A DNA stretch of 9,329 nucleotides, taken from positions 1-9,329 of the forward strand of contig CAJGDV010000041.1 in assembly GCA_904502155.1 (NCBI GenBank), written 5' to 3'. Positions 1 through 6,603 of this stretch are shown here, piece by piece (within the stretch, counting starts at the first letter, position 1; each line of letters begins with the position of its first letter). The translations under genes were made by a program, and so were the position numbers. The stretch comes from an uncultured Bacilli bacterium (GTDB taxonomy: Bacteria > Bacillota_I > Bacilli_A > RF39 > UBA660). The notes beneath the pieces are model-generated. The model had not been told where the DNA came from and made no database searches. It worked only from the letters and a program-made list of their open reading frames with translations.

Positions 1-478
1 CTGCTCCGCCTTCACCAAATTGAACATTTGATTCAGTATTAAGTTTATTTGTTTCAAAGAATTGTTCAACCGTTTTAACACGATTATCTACGTCTTCTCC
101 TCTTTCAATTACAAGAGGTTTATATCCATTTTCAGCTAAAATATAACTTGCCATTAATCCTGCAGGTCCTGCACCTACTATAACTATTTTAGCATTATTT
201 TTACTTCCTGTAACATTAAATTTATAAGGTTCATAATTAGAAAGTAATACATCTTTATCTTTATTATATTTTAAAACATTATTTTCATTAGATACTTTTA
301 CATCCACTTCATAAATGTAAAACAAATTTGGTTTATGTCTAGCATCTAATGATTTTTTTATAATATTCATTTCTATTATGTCATTTGTTTTTATTTTTAA
401 CCTGTTTGCTATTTTCTTTTTTATGTTTTCTTCATTATCTTCTAATAAAGGAATATTAATTTGTCTTATTCTAATCAT
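1..478 (-). CDS. FAD-dependent dehydrogenase-like protein, COG2509 type (3' part outside window)
   Basis: Only the first 159 codons are present; the rest lies left of the window. I translated this frame by hand from the ATG at 476-478. Residues 1 to about 80 form a small N-terminal domain of the kind seen in 'NAD(FAD)-utilizing dehydrogenases'. The dinucleotide-binding fold follows: KIVIVGAGPAGLMA at 97-110, with the GxGxxG loop, and an acidic strand end LVIERG at 132-137 that would hold the FAD ribose. NVQFGEGGA at 151-159 matches the family motif usually continued as GTFSDGKL. The start is supported by an AGGTGA ribosome site 8 bases upstream, inside the preceding flavoprotein gene. The gene overlaps that gene's stop by 8 bases, so the two are probably translated from one mRNA. 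Full-length relatives are around 500 residues or more. The physiological substrate of this family is not established. Confidence 0.85.
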   Translation of the reverse strand, partial: MIRIRQINIPLLEDNEENIKKKIANRLKIKTNDIIEMNIIKKSLDARHKPNLFYIYEVDVKVSNENNVLKYNKDKDVLLSNYEPYKFNVTGSKNNAKIVIVGAGPAGLMASYILAENGYKPLVIERGEDVDNRVKTVEQFFETNKLNTESNVQFGEGGA

Positions 479-1655
479 TTAATGCTTCACCTACTTTTAT
501 TGCTGATAAAAATGCAAATCCTAAATTATATCCACCACAATCACCATCTACATCTAATAGTTCACCTATTACATATAAACCATTTACTTTTTTAAGTTCA
601 AAATTGTCATTTACTTCAGAAAGTTTAATACCACCTTGACATACTTGTGCTTTTTCAAAATCATTATGTCCTATGATATTTAAATTAAGATTTATTAAAA
701 CTTGTTTTAAACTTTCTTTTTCATTATTGCTTAAATCATCAAAACTTTTTTTATCATCTAATTTAGCCATCTTTATAAGAGCATATAATAGTTTATAATT
801 AATAACTCCTTCTAATAATTCAATAATATTACGATTTTTAAGTTTTTTATTTCTTTCAATAATCCATTTATCATAATTATCAATATCATATAAAAAGTTT
901 ATTTTTACATTTGGTTTTTCTAAATTTATGGCTCTACCACTAATTTGGAATGTGCATATACCACTAATACCATAATCAGTTAATTGTAATTCACCATATT
1001 CTTCGCATATAAATCTTTTATTATCAAATAATTTAATACTAGCATTACATCTTATGCCATGCCAATCTTTTAAATTTTTACCGTCTGTTTTTAATTGTAC
1101 TAAAGCTTCTTTAAATGGTATATATTCAATATTAAATGGGTTTAATAATTCTATACCTATTCCATCGCTTCCTGTTTTAGGACAAGCTTTTGATCCTGTT
1201 GCAATAATTACTTTATCTGCTTTATATTTATCATTAATAATAAATTTATTATTTTCTTTTATTATTTTTTTTACTTCTACTTCGCTTTCAATTTTAACAC
1301 CTTTTAAATTAGCTTCTTTTAAAAGTGCATTTTGAATACTTACAGCAACTTGTGACTTAGGATAATAATATCCATTTTTAATAATTGGTTCAATACCAAT
1401 TGAATCAAAAAAATCTAATACTTTTCTTTTGTTTTCTTCATTAATATAGTTATTAAGTATTTCCAAATTACTACTTCTATAATGATTTATAGTAAATTCA
1501 TCATTAAAGTAATTACACTTTCCAGCTCCTGTTATTAATATTTTTTTACCACATGTTTTATTTTTTTCTAAGATTAAAACATTATTATTTTCATTTTTGG
1601 CTTTTATAGCAGCTACAAGGCCACTAGCTCCACCACCAACTATTATAATATCCAT
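471..1655 (-). CDS. HI0933/BaiN-family NAD(P)/FAD-dependent flavoprotein (COG2081)
   Basis: A 394-residue soluble flavoprotein, close to the usual length of about 400 for the family. FAD-binding signals in order: GGGASG at 7-12 (Rossmann glycine loop), LILEKN at 27-32 (acidic ribose-binding end of strand 2), the family hallmark GKKILITGAGKCN at 36-48, IATGSKACPKTGSDG at 151-165, CQGGIKLSEV at 339-348, and a C-terminal FAD contact around 359-382 with GELLDVDGDCGGYN at 364-377. Some members (BaiN, YhiN, HI0933) are described as NAD(P)H-dependent oxidoreductases; BaiN was proposed to act in bile acid 7-dehydroxylation, but most homologues have no proven substrate, so I assign none. The ATG at 1655 is preceded by AGGTGA at 5-base spacing. 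It ends in TAG overlapping the start of the next flavoprotein gene. Confidence 0.9.
   Translation of the reverse strand: MDIIIVGGGASGLVAAIKAKNENNNVLILEKNKTCGKKILITGAGKCNYFNDEFTINHYRSSNLEILNNYINEENKRKVLDFFDSIGIEPIIKNGYYYPKSQVAVSIQNALLKEANLKGVKIESEVEVKKIIKENNKFIINDKYKADKVIIATGSKACPKTGSDGIGIELLNPFNIEYIPFKEALVQLKTDGKNLKDWHGIRCNASIKLFDNKRFICEEYGELQLTDYGISGICTFQISGRAINLEKPNVKINFLYDIDNYDKWIIERNKKLKNRNIIELLEGVINYKLLYALIKMAKLDDKKSFDDLSNNEKESLKQVLINLNLNIIGHNDFEKAQVCQGGIKLSEVNDNFELKKVNGLYVIGELLDVDGDCGGYNLGFAFLSAIKVGEALND
487..492 (-). promoter_or_regulatory. Ribosome binding site of the COG2509-type gene, inside the upstream gene
   Basis: AGGTGA on the minus strand lies 8 bases before the ATG at 478, within the last codons of the BaiN-type gene. 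It decides the start of the second flavoprotein gene and supports translational coupling through the ATGATTAG start/stop overlap (471-478). Confidence 0.7.
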
Positions 1656-1659
1656 AATA

Positions 1660-1665
1660 TCACCT
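1660..1665 (-). promoter_or_regulatory. Ribosome binding site of the BaiN-type gene
   Basis: AGGTGA just upstream of the ATG at 1655. It lies only 5 bases below the TATAAT at 1671-1676, so a transcript starting at the usual distance would begin within this site. Confidence 0.55.
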
Positions 1666-1670
1666 AATTA

Positions 1671-1699
1671 ATTATACCATAAGAAAAGAGACTTCTAAA
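1671..1699 (-). promoter_or_regulatory. Probable SigA-type promoter for the flavoprotein pair
   Basis: Minus-strand TATAAT (1671-1676), preceded by an extended -10 TGG (1677-1679), with TTTAGA (1694-1699; 4 of 6 matches to TTGACA) at a 17-base spacing. The -35 lies inside the hairpin that follows argS. The predicted start near 1664 leaves a leader of only about 9 nt, which weakens the call or implies a nearly leaderless mRNA. Confidence 0.5.
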
Positions 1700-1714
1700 T
1701 ATAGAAACCTCTTC
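1685..1714 (-). terminator. Imperfect intrinsic terminator after argS
   Basis: Read on the minus strand, GAAGAGGTTTCT (1703-1714) can pair with AGAAGTCTCTTT (1685-1696) around a 6-base ATATTT loop, using a few G-U pairs. The tract after it (TTCTTATGG) is only moderately U-rich, so termination may be partial, with read-through into the flavoprotein pair. Confidence 0.5.
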
Positions 1715-1719
1715 TTTTA

Positions 1720-3372
1720 TTACATTTTTTCGATTGTACTAATTCCTAGAATTCCTAAAGCGTTTGTAAGTACTGTTTTTGTTGCTAATAATAATTTTAA
1801 TCTTGATTGTTTTAATGCTTCATCTTCTTCATTATTTACATTAACTTCTTCATAGAATTTTGAGAATTTTTGTGTAAGATTAAAAATATATTTTGTTAAA
1901 GTTGCTGGTTCATTATTTTGAAGTAATGAATCTACTATATTTGGGAAATTATATAAATCTTTTAATATTTTATGTTCAATATCATGTGTGAATTTAATTT
2001 CTGTATCTTTGATTTCATTTTTATTTAAGATAGAATTAATTCTAACAATACTATATAAAATATAAAGACCTGACTCACCTGTAAAGCTTGTTGCTTTTTC
2101 CCAGTTAAAGTTAACACATTTATCTTTTGATACATTTAGCATTGTAAATTTAATACATGCCCCTGTAATTTTATTAATGTCTTCATCTTTAATTACAATA
2201 TTTCTTTCTGCAAAAGATTCTTTTAACATATTATTAGTTTCTTTAATAAAGTCTTCTAATAATACTAAAGTTCCTCCACGAGTTGACATTTTTCCACCAT
2301 CTAATAATACGAATGAATAACTTGTTAATTTTGGTGCTGGATATCCTAAAATATCAAGTGCTGCTGCAATTTGTTTCATATATGTAATTTGATCTTCACC
2401 TAATACAATAAAGTTATTTTTTTCATTTACATTCATTTTATAAATAGAATATGCAATATCACGAAGTGGATATAAACTTGTTTTATTAGCACGTGTTAAT
2501 ACTAATACAGGTTCTTTTGTTGGAATGTCATATCCTGATAAATCAAGATAATATCTTCCTGTTTCATCTTCTTTTAATTTTCCAGTTTTATTTAATCTCT
2601 CTAAAATATTTTCAACATCAGTTCCAAATACAAAATCTGATTCATGTGTAAATACGTCATAATTAATATCTAAGTCACCTAAAATATCTGTTTGACCTTT
2701 AACACACATATCAGTAATTGATTTGAATAAGTTTCTTGCTTCTTCGTCTCCATTTTCTAGTCTTTCTAGTATTTCAAAGGCTTCTTTTTCAATGTTTTCA
2801 TTTGTTTTTGCTTCTTCATTAATACGTACATATAAATCTAAAATTTCGTTAAATGTTAAATTGTCATGTTTATATTTATTAACTCCAACTACTAAGAAAG
2901 CAATTTGTTTACCAATATCATTAACAAAATAATGAGTTTCAACATTGTAGTTTACAAATTTATAAAGTCTTTTTAAAAAGTCACCAATTAAAGCATTTCT
3001 ACTTCTTCCTATGTGAGGAGAAGCATTAGGGTTAATACTTGTATGTTCAATTACTAAAGCTTCGTTATTACCTTGATTATTTGATCCATATTGTTCTTTT
3101 TTCTTATCTACTTCTTCTAAAACTTCTTTACCTAATACATCATAGTCTACAAAAAAGTTTAAGTATGGTCCCATATTTTCTACTTTTGTAAAATATTTTG
3201 ATAATTTAATTTGGTCTTTTAATTTAGCTGCTACGCTTACTGGATTTTTATCTTCTTCGTTAGTTAAGTTAAAACATGGAACACTAAAATCTCCCATATT
3301 ATCTTTTTTTGGCATTTCAACATTACAATCAAATCCCATTATTTTTTTAATTTCTTCTTTAATATTAATCAT
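1720..3372 (-). CDS. argS: Arginyl-tRNA synthetase
   Basis: A class I aminoacyl-tRNA synthetase that charges tRNA-Arg with arginine at the expense of ATP in the cytoplasm. The 550 residues fit the family (about 550-580). Domain order: N-terminal additional domain recognising the tRNA D-loop, with MGDFSVPCF at 26-34; catalytic Rossmann fold with a HIGH-type motif SPHIGR at 118-123 and VNDIGKQI at 150-157; a KMSK-type loop KMSTRGG at 361-367; and an all-helical anticodon-binding (DALR) domain from about 430, ending in RLKLLLATKTVLTNALGILG and a terminal methionine, as is typical. The ATG at 3372 has a good AAAGGAG ribosome site. Control is by the T-box leader directly upstream, whose CGC specifier independently confirms the amino acid. 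Sequence around the HIGH loop (NPNASPHIGRSRN) is somewhat divergent from the common form. Confidence 0.97.
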   Translation of the reverse strand: MINIKEEIKKIMGFDCNVEMPKKDNMGDFSVPCFNLTNEEDKNPVSVAAKLKDQIKLSKYFTKVENMGPYLNFFVDYDVLGKEVLEEVDKKKEQYGSNNQGNNEALVIEHTSINPNASPHIGRSRNALIGDFLKRLYKFVNYNVETHYFVNDIGKQIAFLVVGVNKYKHDNLTFNEILDLYVRINEEAKTNENIEKEAFEILERLENGDEEARNLFKSITDMCVKGQTDILGDLDINYDVFTHESDFVFGTDVENILERLNKTGKLKEDETGRYYLDLSGYDIPTKEPVLVLTRANKTSLYPLRDIAYSIYKMNVNEKNNFIVLGEDQITYMKQIAAALDILGYPAPKLTSYSFVLLDGGKMSTRGGTLVLLEDFIKETNNMLKESFAERNIVIKDEDINKITGACIKFTMLNVSKDKCVNFNWEKATSFTGESGLYILYSIVRINSILNKNEIKDTEIKFTHDIEHKILKDLYNFPNIVDSLLQNNEPATLTKYIFNLTQKFSKFYEEVNVNNEEDEALKQSRLKLLLATKTVLTNALGILGISTIEKM

Positions 3373-3379
3373 ATTTTCA

Positions 3380-3386
3380 CTCCTTT
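3380..3386 (-). promoter_or_regulatory. Ribosome binding site of argS
   Basis: AAAGGAG on the minus strand, 7 bases before the ATG at 3372 and immediately after the U-tract of the T-box terminator. It fixes the argS start and lies only on read-through transcripts. Confidence 0.8.
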
Positions 3387-3392
3387 ATAATT

Positions 3393-3451
3393 AAAAAAGT
3401 TCCTACATGTAAGGGCGGATTGACCGCGGTACCACCTTACTTATAGGAACT
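3393..3451 (-). terminator. T-box terminator/antiterminator hairpin
   Basis: Outer stem AGTTCCTA (3444-3451) pairs with TAGGAACT (3398-3405), followed by a run of U. Inside it, GTAAGG (3435-3440) pairs with CCTTAC (3409-3414), and GCGG/CCGC closes a TCAAT loop, leaving the seven-base T-box bulge. The inner helices match the usual antiterminator; the outer stem backed by U residues is the terminator part. Confidence 0.85.
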
Positions 3452-3502
3452 ACTATATCTCTTAATCTTTAACGCTGATTTAGCGAATAAACTCAGAAAG
3501 GC

Positions 3503-3505
3503 GCG
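3503..3505 (-). promoter_or_regulatory. Specifier codon CGC (arginine) of the T-box
   Basis: CGC in the context GAAG-CGC-GCC on the minus strand, between stem I apical sequences and TTTCTGAG. Alternative framing one base earlier would give GCG (Ala), but CGC fits both the position and the downstream argS. Confidence 0.75.
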
Positions 3506-3600
3506 CTTCATAAAGTCAATCATTAGCTCTCACCAACCGCTAACTCACTGGATCATGGTTCTTTATTACTTTTCCTTCGTCTCCGTTTTTTACAAGCACT

Positions 3601-3629
3601 ATATTAGCATAATAAAAAATCTTTGTCAA
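3601..3629 (-). promoter_or_regulatory. Strong SigA-type promoter of the argS T-box transcript
   Basis: Minus-strand TTGACA (3624-3629, perfect -35), 17-base spacer, TAATAT (3601-3606, 5 of 6), with an extended -10 TGC just before the -10. Predicted start near 3594, giving a leader of about 220 nt. The -35 begins a few bases past the terminator of the kinase gene. Confidence 0.88.
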
Positions 3630-3630
3630 C

Positions 3631-3651
3631 TTAAAAAACCCGTTAGGGTTT
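3631..3651 (-). terminator. Intrinsic terminator of the histidine kinase gene
   Basis: AAACCC (3646-3651) pairs with GGGTTT (3636-3641) around a TAAC loop and runs into further U residues. The 5' arm shares two bases with the TAA stop (3650-3652) of the kinase gene. Confidence 0.85.
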
Positions 3652-5479
3652 ATTTAAAAATATCATTTAATTTAATTTTAATTTGTTCTTTATTAAATGG
3701 TTTGGCAATATATTCATTAAATCCCATTTTAATATATTTTTCTTTAGCCTCACTTACTGCATCAGCAGTTAGTGCTATAACTGGAGTTTTAAAATCAGGA
3801 TTTGCTTTAAGTTTCATTATTACTTCTTTACCATCCATAATTGGCATCATAATATCTAGTAAAATTAAATCATAATTATTAGTTTTAACTTTTTCTAAAC
3901 ATTCTACGCCGTTTGAACATTCATCAATAATAAATTTGAAATCTTTTAATGCTTTTTTAGCTACTTTAATATTTAATGCATTATCGTCAACAATTAATAA
4001 TTTCTTATTATAGAATTTAGTTGGATCAACTACATTAGTAACTACTGGAGCATCTACTGGTTTTTCAAGAACATGAATTGCTTGTGGAATAGTAACTACA
4101 AATGATGAACCTTTTCCATATTCACTTTGTACATTAATTCTTCCTTCCATTCTTTCTACTAAATATTTAGTAATAGCAAGACCAAGTCCTGAACCTTCAA
4201 TTGTTGATGTTTTTTGAATATCTAATCTTTCAAATTTATCAAATAATTTATTAATATCTTCAGGTTTGATTCCTTTACCAGTATCTTTAACACTTATTTG
4301 TAAAATACTTGTTTTTCCTCTATTAGTACATTTAACATCTACATCGATTGAACCTTCATCAGTATATTTTACTGCATTTGATAATAAATTATTTATTATT
4401 TGTTTCATATGAATTTTATCTCCATATAATTCATATGGTAAATCATCAGCATAAGTTGTATTAATTTTAATATTTTTAGTACCTATTCTAGTACTATTAA
4501 TTCTAACTAACGAATCTATTTCTTTTATTAAATTATAATTTACAAGTGACATTGTTAATTTTTGGTTTTCAATTTTATTAAAATCAATTATATTTCCTAT
4601 TAACTCTTGTAATATATTTGATGCTGTTAAGATATCTTCACAGTCTTCTTTTAGACTTTCTGGTAATTCATTACTTCCAAATATATCTTCACTTAAACCA
4701 ACAATAGCATTAAGTGGTGTTCTTATCTCATGACTCATACTTGATAAGAAATCACTTTTTGCCATATTAGCTCTTTCAGCTTCACTTTTAGCAATGTTTA
4801 ATTGTTTAATCATTTCAACATCTGGATTTTCAATTGTAAAAAACATTATATAACATAATAGTGCTAAGCATACACTATAAATTAACATCCCTGGTACTAT
4901 TGCCGTAACAACTAGTAAAGCACCCATTGATAGAGTAATTAAAAATACAACCATATAACGTTTGTCAAGCTGCTTAATATTGATTAATGATGCAATAAGT
5001 GTTGATAATAATAACAAAATTACATATATATATCCCAGTATAACTGTAGTACCTCTTACATTAGTTACTTCTCCAATAGATATAATTTCAACATCAGTAA
5101 ACAATATTGTTATTCCTACCATTATTGTTCCAATAATAAATGGTAAAAATACTCTTTTATGGTTTTCTCTTAGACTTTCATATGAAATAAATAATGTATA
5201 AATAAATAACAGTCCAAAAATCAAACACATCAAAACAATAATAAGTTTATTTAAACAATTAAAGAAAGTATAAAAATCACTAACAATTATTTCATATGGA
5301 TAAACTGAACAAATTAAATGTGCTACTGTATCCATTATAGTAAATAATAAAGAAAGTTTTAAAATACCTTCATAACATTTATTTTCAATTAAACTAATAC
5401 GTTTTTTAGAAAAATATGCTATATTTAAAATTAAAATAAAAATAAAAGAAAATAGCGGTAGTTCAAATTCAAGTGACAT
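3650..5479 (-). CDS. Membrane hybrid sensor histidine kinase with C-terminal receiver domain
   Basis: A 609-residue signalling protein. Residues 1-216 contain about seven hydrophobic segments (near 7-25, 40-60, 76-98, 108-128, 143-167, 173-195, 197-216) with little extracytoplasmic loop sequence, so the signal is probably sensed within or near the membrane. A short coiled linker (219-243) leads to the dimerisation/phosphoacceptor helix with H250 in SSMSHEIRTPLN. The ATP-binding domain shows the N-box (N364, N368), G1 DTGKG (399-403) and G2 GSGLGL (429-434). The receiver has acidic D498/D499, phosphoacceptor D542 in LLDIMMP, T571 and K593. No HPt or output domain follows, and no separate regulator gene is adjacent, so the downstream partner is unknown; the ligand cannot be told from sequence. 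The start is supported by AGGGG at 7-base spacing. It has its own promoter and terminator. Confidence 0.93.
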   Translation of the reverse strand: MSLEFELPLFSFIFILILNIAYFSKKRISLIENKCYEGILKLSLLFTIMDTVAHLICSVYPYEIIVSDFYTFFNCLNKLIIVLMCLIFGLLFIYTLFISYESLRENHKRVFLPFIIGTIMVGITILFTDVEIISIGEVTNVRGTTVILGYIYVILLLLSTLIASLINIKQLDKRYMVVFLITLSMGALLVVTAIVPGMLIYSVCLALLCYIMFFTIENPDVEMIKQLNIAKSEAERANMAKSDFLSSMSHEIRTPLNAIVGLSEDIFGSNELPESLKEDCEDILTASNILQELIGNIIDFNKIENQKLTMSLVNYNLIKEIDSLVRINSTRIGTKNIKINTTYADDLPYELYGDKIHMKQIINNLLSNAVKYTDEGSIDVDVKCTNRGKTSILQISVKDTGKGIKPEDINKLFDKFERLDIQKTSTIEGSGLGLAITKYLVERMEGRINVQSEYGKGSSFVVTIPQAIHVLEKPVDAPVVTNVVDPTKFYNKKLLIVDDNALNIKVAKKALKDFKFIIDECSNGVECLEKVKTNNYDLILLDIMMPIMDGKEVIMKLKANPDFKTPVIALTADAVSEAKEKYIKMGFNEYIAKPFNKEQIKIKLNDIFK

Positions 5480-5486
5480 TAACTCA

Positions 5487-5491
5487 CCCCT
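5487..5491 (-). promoter_or_regulatory. Ribosome binding site of the histidine kinase gene
   Basis: AGGGG followed by TGAG on the minus strand, 7 bases before the ATG at 5479; supports that start. Confidence 0.65.
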
Positions 5492-5504
5492 ATTCTACAA
5501 TAAT

Positions 5505-5533
5505 ATTATAGCATCAAAAAAAGTATAAAACAA
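5505..5533 (-). promoter_or_regulatory. SigA-type promoter of the histidine kinase gene
   Basis: Minus-strand TATAAT (5505-5510, perfect) with extended -10 TGC (5511-5513) and TTGTTT (5528-5533) at 17 bases. The -35 falls within the loop and 3' arm of the upstream gene's terminator. Predicted leader about 19 nt. Confidence 0.8.
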
Positions 5534-5547
5534 TTAGCTTTATACTT
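5516..5547 (-). terminator. Intrinsic terminator of the acyltransferase gene
   Basis: AAGTATAAA (5539-5547) pairs with TTTATACTT (5521-5529), nine base pairs with a nine-base loop, followed by a U run to 5516. It begins at the base after the TAA stop. The stem is AT-only except for one G-C pair, so it may be leaky. Confidence 0.75.
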
Positions 5548-6516
5548 TTATTTTTTAACTTTAGCATGTACTTTATGCATATGTTCTTTTAAATCATATT
5601 TTTTTTCATTTTCTATTTCAACTAAGAAAGGTGCAATAAGATGTGCATTTTCTTTTGTTATTTTAACATTTTCAAATGGTTTTAAAACATCTTCACGGTA
5701 TGGAATGTTTTTATCTTTATACATTATAATTTCTTCATCATAGCAATCATCTTTCCAGTTGCCTCTTAAATATTCTTTTTCTCTTTCTTTTAGAAATAAA
5801 CTTCTAGGATCATTTCCTAAATCTTCTCTTTTTACTCTTGGAGCATGTTCTTCCATTAATTCCCATTTTAATGTTGCTAGAGCATCACGTAGTTTAATAA
5901 GTCCTTCTTTCGAATCATAGCTTGCTATATCGATTGGCTCACCAACTTTAACATATACTTCTTTTTCATCAAAATTTTGATATTGAGCCATTGGAACAAT
6001 TTTAACATTATATCCTTGTTTTTTTAAATTATTAGCTACTAGATATGGTCCTTTAAATAAAGGTAAGACAGGCATACTTTCATGATTATTCCATGCACCT
6101 TCAGGATACATCATAATACTTGAACCACTTTTTATAATTCTCTCCATTTTAGGAACTGATTCTTTTCTACTTTTTTCATCAAATCTATCTACATGTATTA
6201 ATCCATTGATAAATACAGCATAAAATTCAGGATTATAATCAATATGGTTTGTTGTTCCTTCAAGTAAATAACCATGTCTATCCATAGATGCAATAGCAGC
6301 ATGAACATCATGTTTAAAATCATGTGTTGATGTAAAAATATAAGGTGTATCTTTTTCTAAAACTGGATAACCTTCTAATACAATTTTACGAACACATGCT
6401 ATATTAACAATTTTTCTTAAAATTGGACTAATAAATCTTCTTACTTTAATTCCTGTATCTGTTGTAAAATCATCAATGCCTTTATTTTTAAGACTTGGTA
6501 TATATAAATTTTTCAT
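5548..6516 (-). CDS. PlsC-like glycerolipid acyltransferase with long C-terminal extension
   Basis: A 322-residue protein of the PlsC/LPLAT acyltransferase fold, which transfers acyl chains to lysophosphatidate or similar acceptors at the inner membrane face. Motif I is H65-DFKH-D70 (the catalytic HX4D, in TSTHDFKHD). Motif II is around GLIHVDRFD (105-113, R111). Motif III is MYPEGAWN (136-143), where most relatives have FPEGTRS. Motif IV includes VKIVPMAQ (171-178, P175). The family core is about 200-240 residues; here a charged tail of roughly 110 residues (about 212-322) follows, with no recognised domain, ending in a lysine-rich KVHAKVKK. No clear N-terminal membrane helix is visible, so association may be peripheral. 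AGGGGG at 7-base spacing supports the ATG. The acceptor is not inferable; phospholipid synthesis is likeliest but glycolipid or another lipid is possible. Confidence 0.85.
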   Translation of the reverse strand: MKNLYIPSLKNKGIDDFTTDTGIKVRRFISPILRKIVNIACVRKIVLEGYPVLEKDTPYIFTSTHDFKHDVHAAIASMDRHGYLLEGTTNHIDYNPEFYAVFINGLIHVDRFDEKSRKESVPKMERIIKSGSSIMMYPEGAWNNHESMPVLPLFKGPYLVANNLKKQGYNVKIVPMAQYQNFDEKEVYVKVGEPIDIASYDSKEGLIKLRDALATLKWELMEEHAPRVKREDLGNDPRSLFLKEREKEYLRGNWKDDCYDEEIIMYKDKNIPYREDVLKPFENVKITKENAHLIAPFLVEIENEKKYDLKEHMHKVHAKVKK

Positions 6517-6523
6517 TGGTTTT

Positions 6524-6529
6524 CCCCCT
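6524..6529 (-). promoter_or_regulatory. Ribosome binding site of the acyltransferase gene
   Basis: AGGGGG on the minus strand, 7 bases before the ATG at 6516; a strong site that fixes the start. Confidence 0.75.
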
Positions 6530-6538
6530 TGCTTGTCA

Positions 6539-6567
6539 ATTATACACTATTAAATTTGTAAAATCAA
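6539..6567 (-). promoter_or_regulatory. SigA-type promoter of the acyltransferase gene
   Basis: Minus-strand TATAAT (6539-6544, perfect) and TTGATT (6562-6567, 4 of 6 to TTGACA) separated by 17 bases. Predicted start near 6532, giving a leader of about 16 nt that just includes the ribosome site. The -35 lies 3 bases beyond the U-tract of the preceding terminator. Confidence 0.78.
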
Positions 6568-6570
6568 ATT

Positions 6571-6603
6571 AAAAAAGTTCCTCAAATATAGAGGAACTTT
6601 TTT
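6571..6603 (-). terminator. Intrinsic terminator of the coiled-coil protein gene (possibly bidirectional)
   Basis: AAGTTCCTC (6591-6599 on the complement) pairs with GAGGAACTT (6575-6583) around a seven-base TATATTT loop, and the arms extend into A and T runs on both sides. On the minus strand it starts right at the TAA stop (6604-6606) and ends in six T; on the plus strand it is also followed by a run of T, so it could stop transcription both ways. Confidence 0.9.

Larger units (their letters stand above)
3393..3594 (-). promoter_or_regulatory. T-box leader (riboswitch) controlling argS, arginine specifier CGC
   Basis: A leader of about 200 nt between the promoter and argS. The signature T-box, GGTGGTACCGCGG on the minus strand, is at 3424-3436; its bulge TGGTACC (3428-3434) would pair with the free CCA end of uncharged tRNA. 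The apical part of stem I carries GTTAGCGGTTGGTGAGAGC, a typical GGTTGGTGA element flanked by pairing TTAGC/GCTAA. Downstream, ATGAAGCGCGCC holds the specifier region, with CGC (Arg) at 3503-3505 just after GAAG. A short hairpin CGCT-AAATC-AGCG lies at 3473-3485, likely stem III. In this family, uncharged tRNA pairing with the specifier stabilises the antiterminator and permits transcription, so argS should be induced by arginine-tRNA shortage. Confidence 0.95.

Noticed and set aside
1054..1335. Open frame on the plus strand opposite the BaiN-type gene
   Set aside because: It is antisense to a well-supported gene, has no ribosome site or recognisable domain, and its hydrophobic composition follows from reading AT-rich coding sequence backwards.
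4962..5201. Plus-strand frame opposite the membrane part of the histidine kinase
   Set aside because: Antisense to a well-supported gene; composition is explained by the opposite strand.
6534..6539. Perfect TTGACA on the minus strand downstream of the acyltransferase -10
   Set aside because: No -10 lies 16-18 bases further on before the start codon; it overlaps the real -10 and looks fortuitous.
6571..6603. Similarity of this terminator (AGTTCCTC/GAGGAACT) to the T-box outer stem (AGTTCCTA/TAGGAACT)
   Set aside because: Seven shared bases per arm are easily reached by chance in AT-rich terminators with G/C-closing cores; loops and contexts differ, so I do not call a repeat family.
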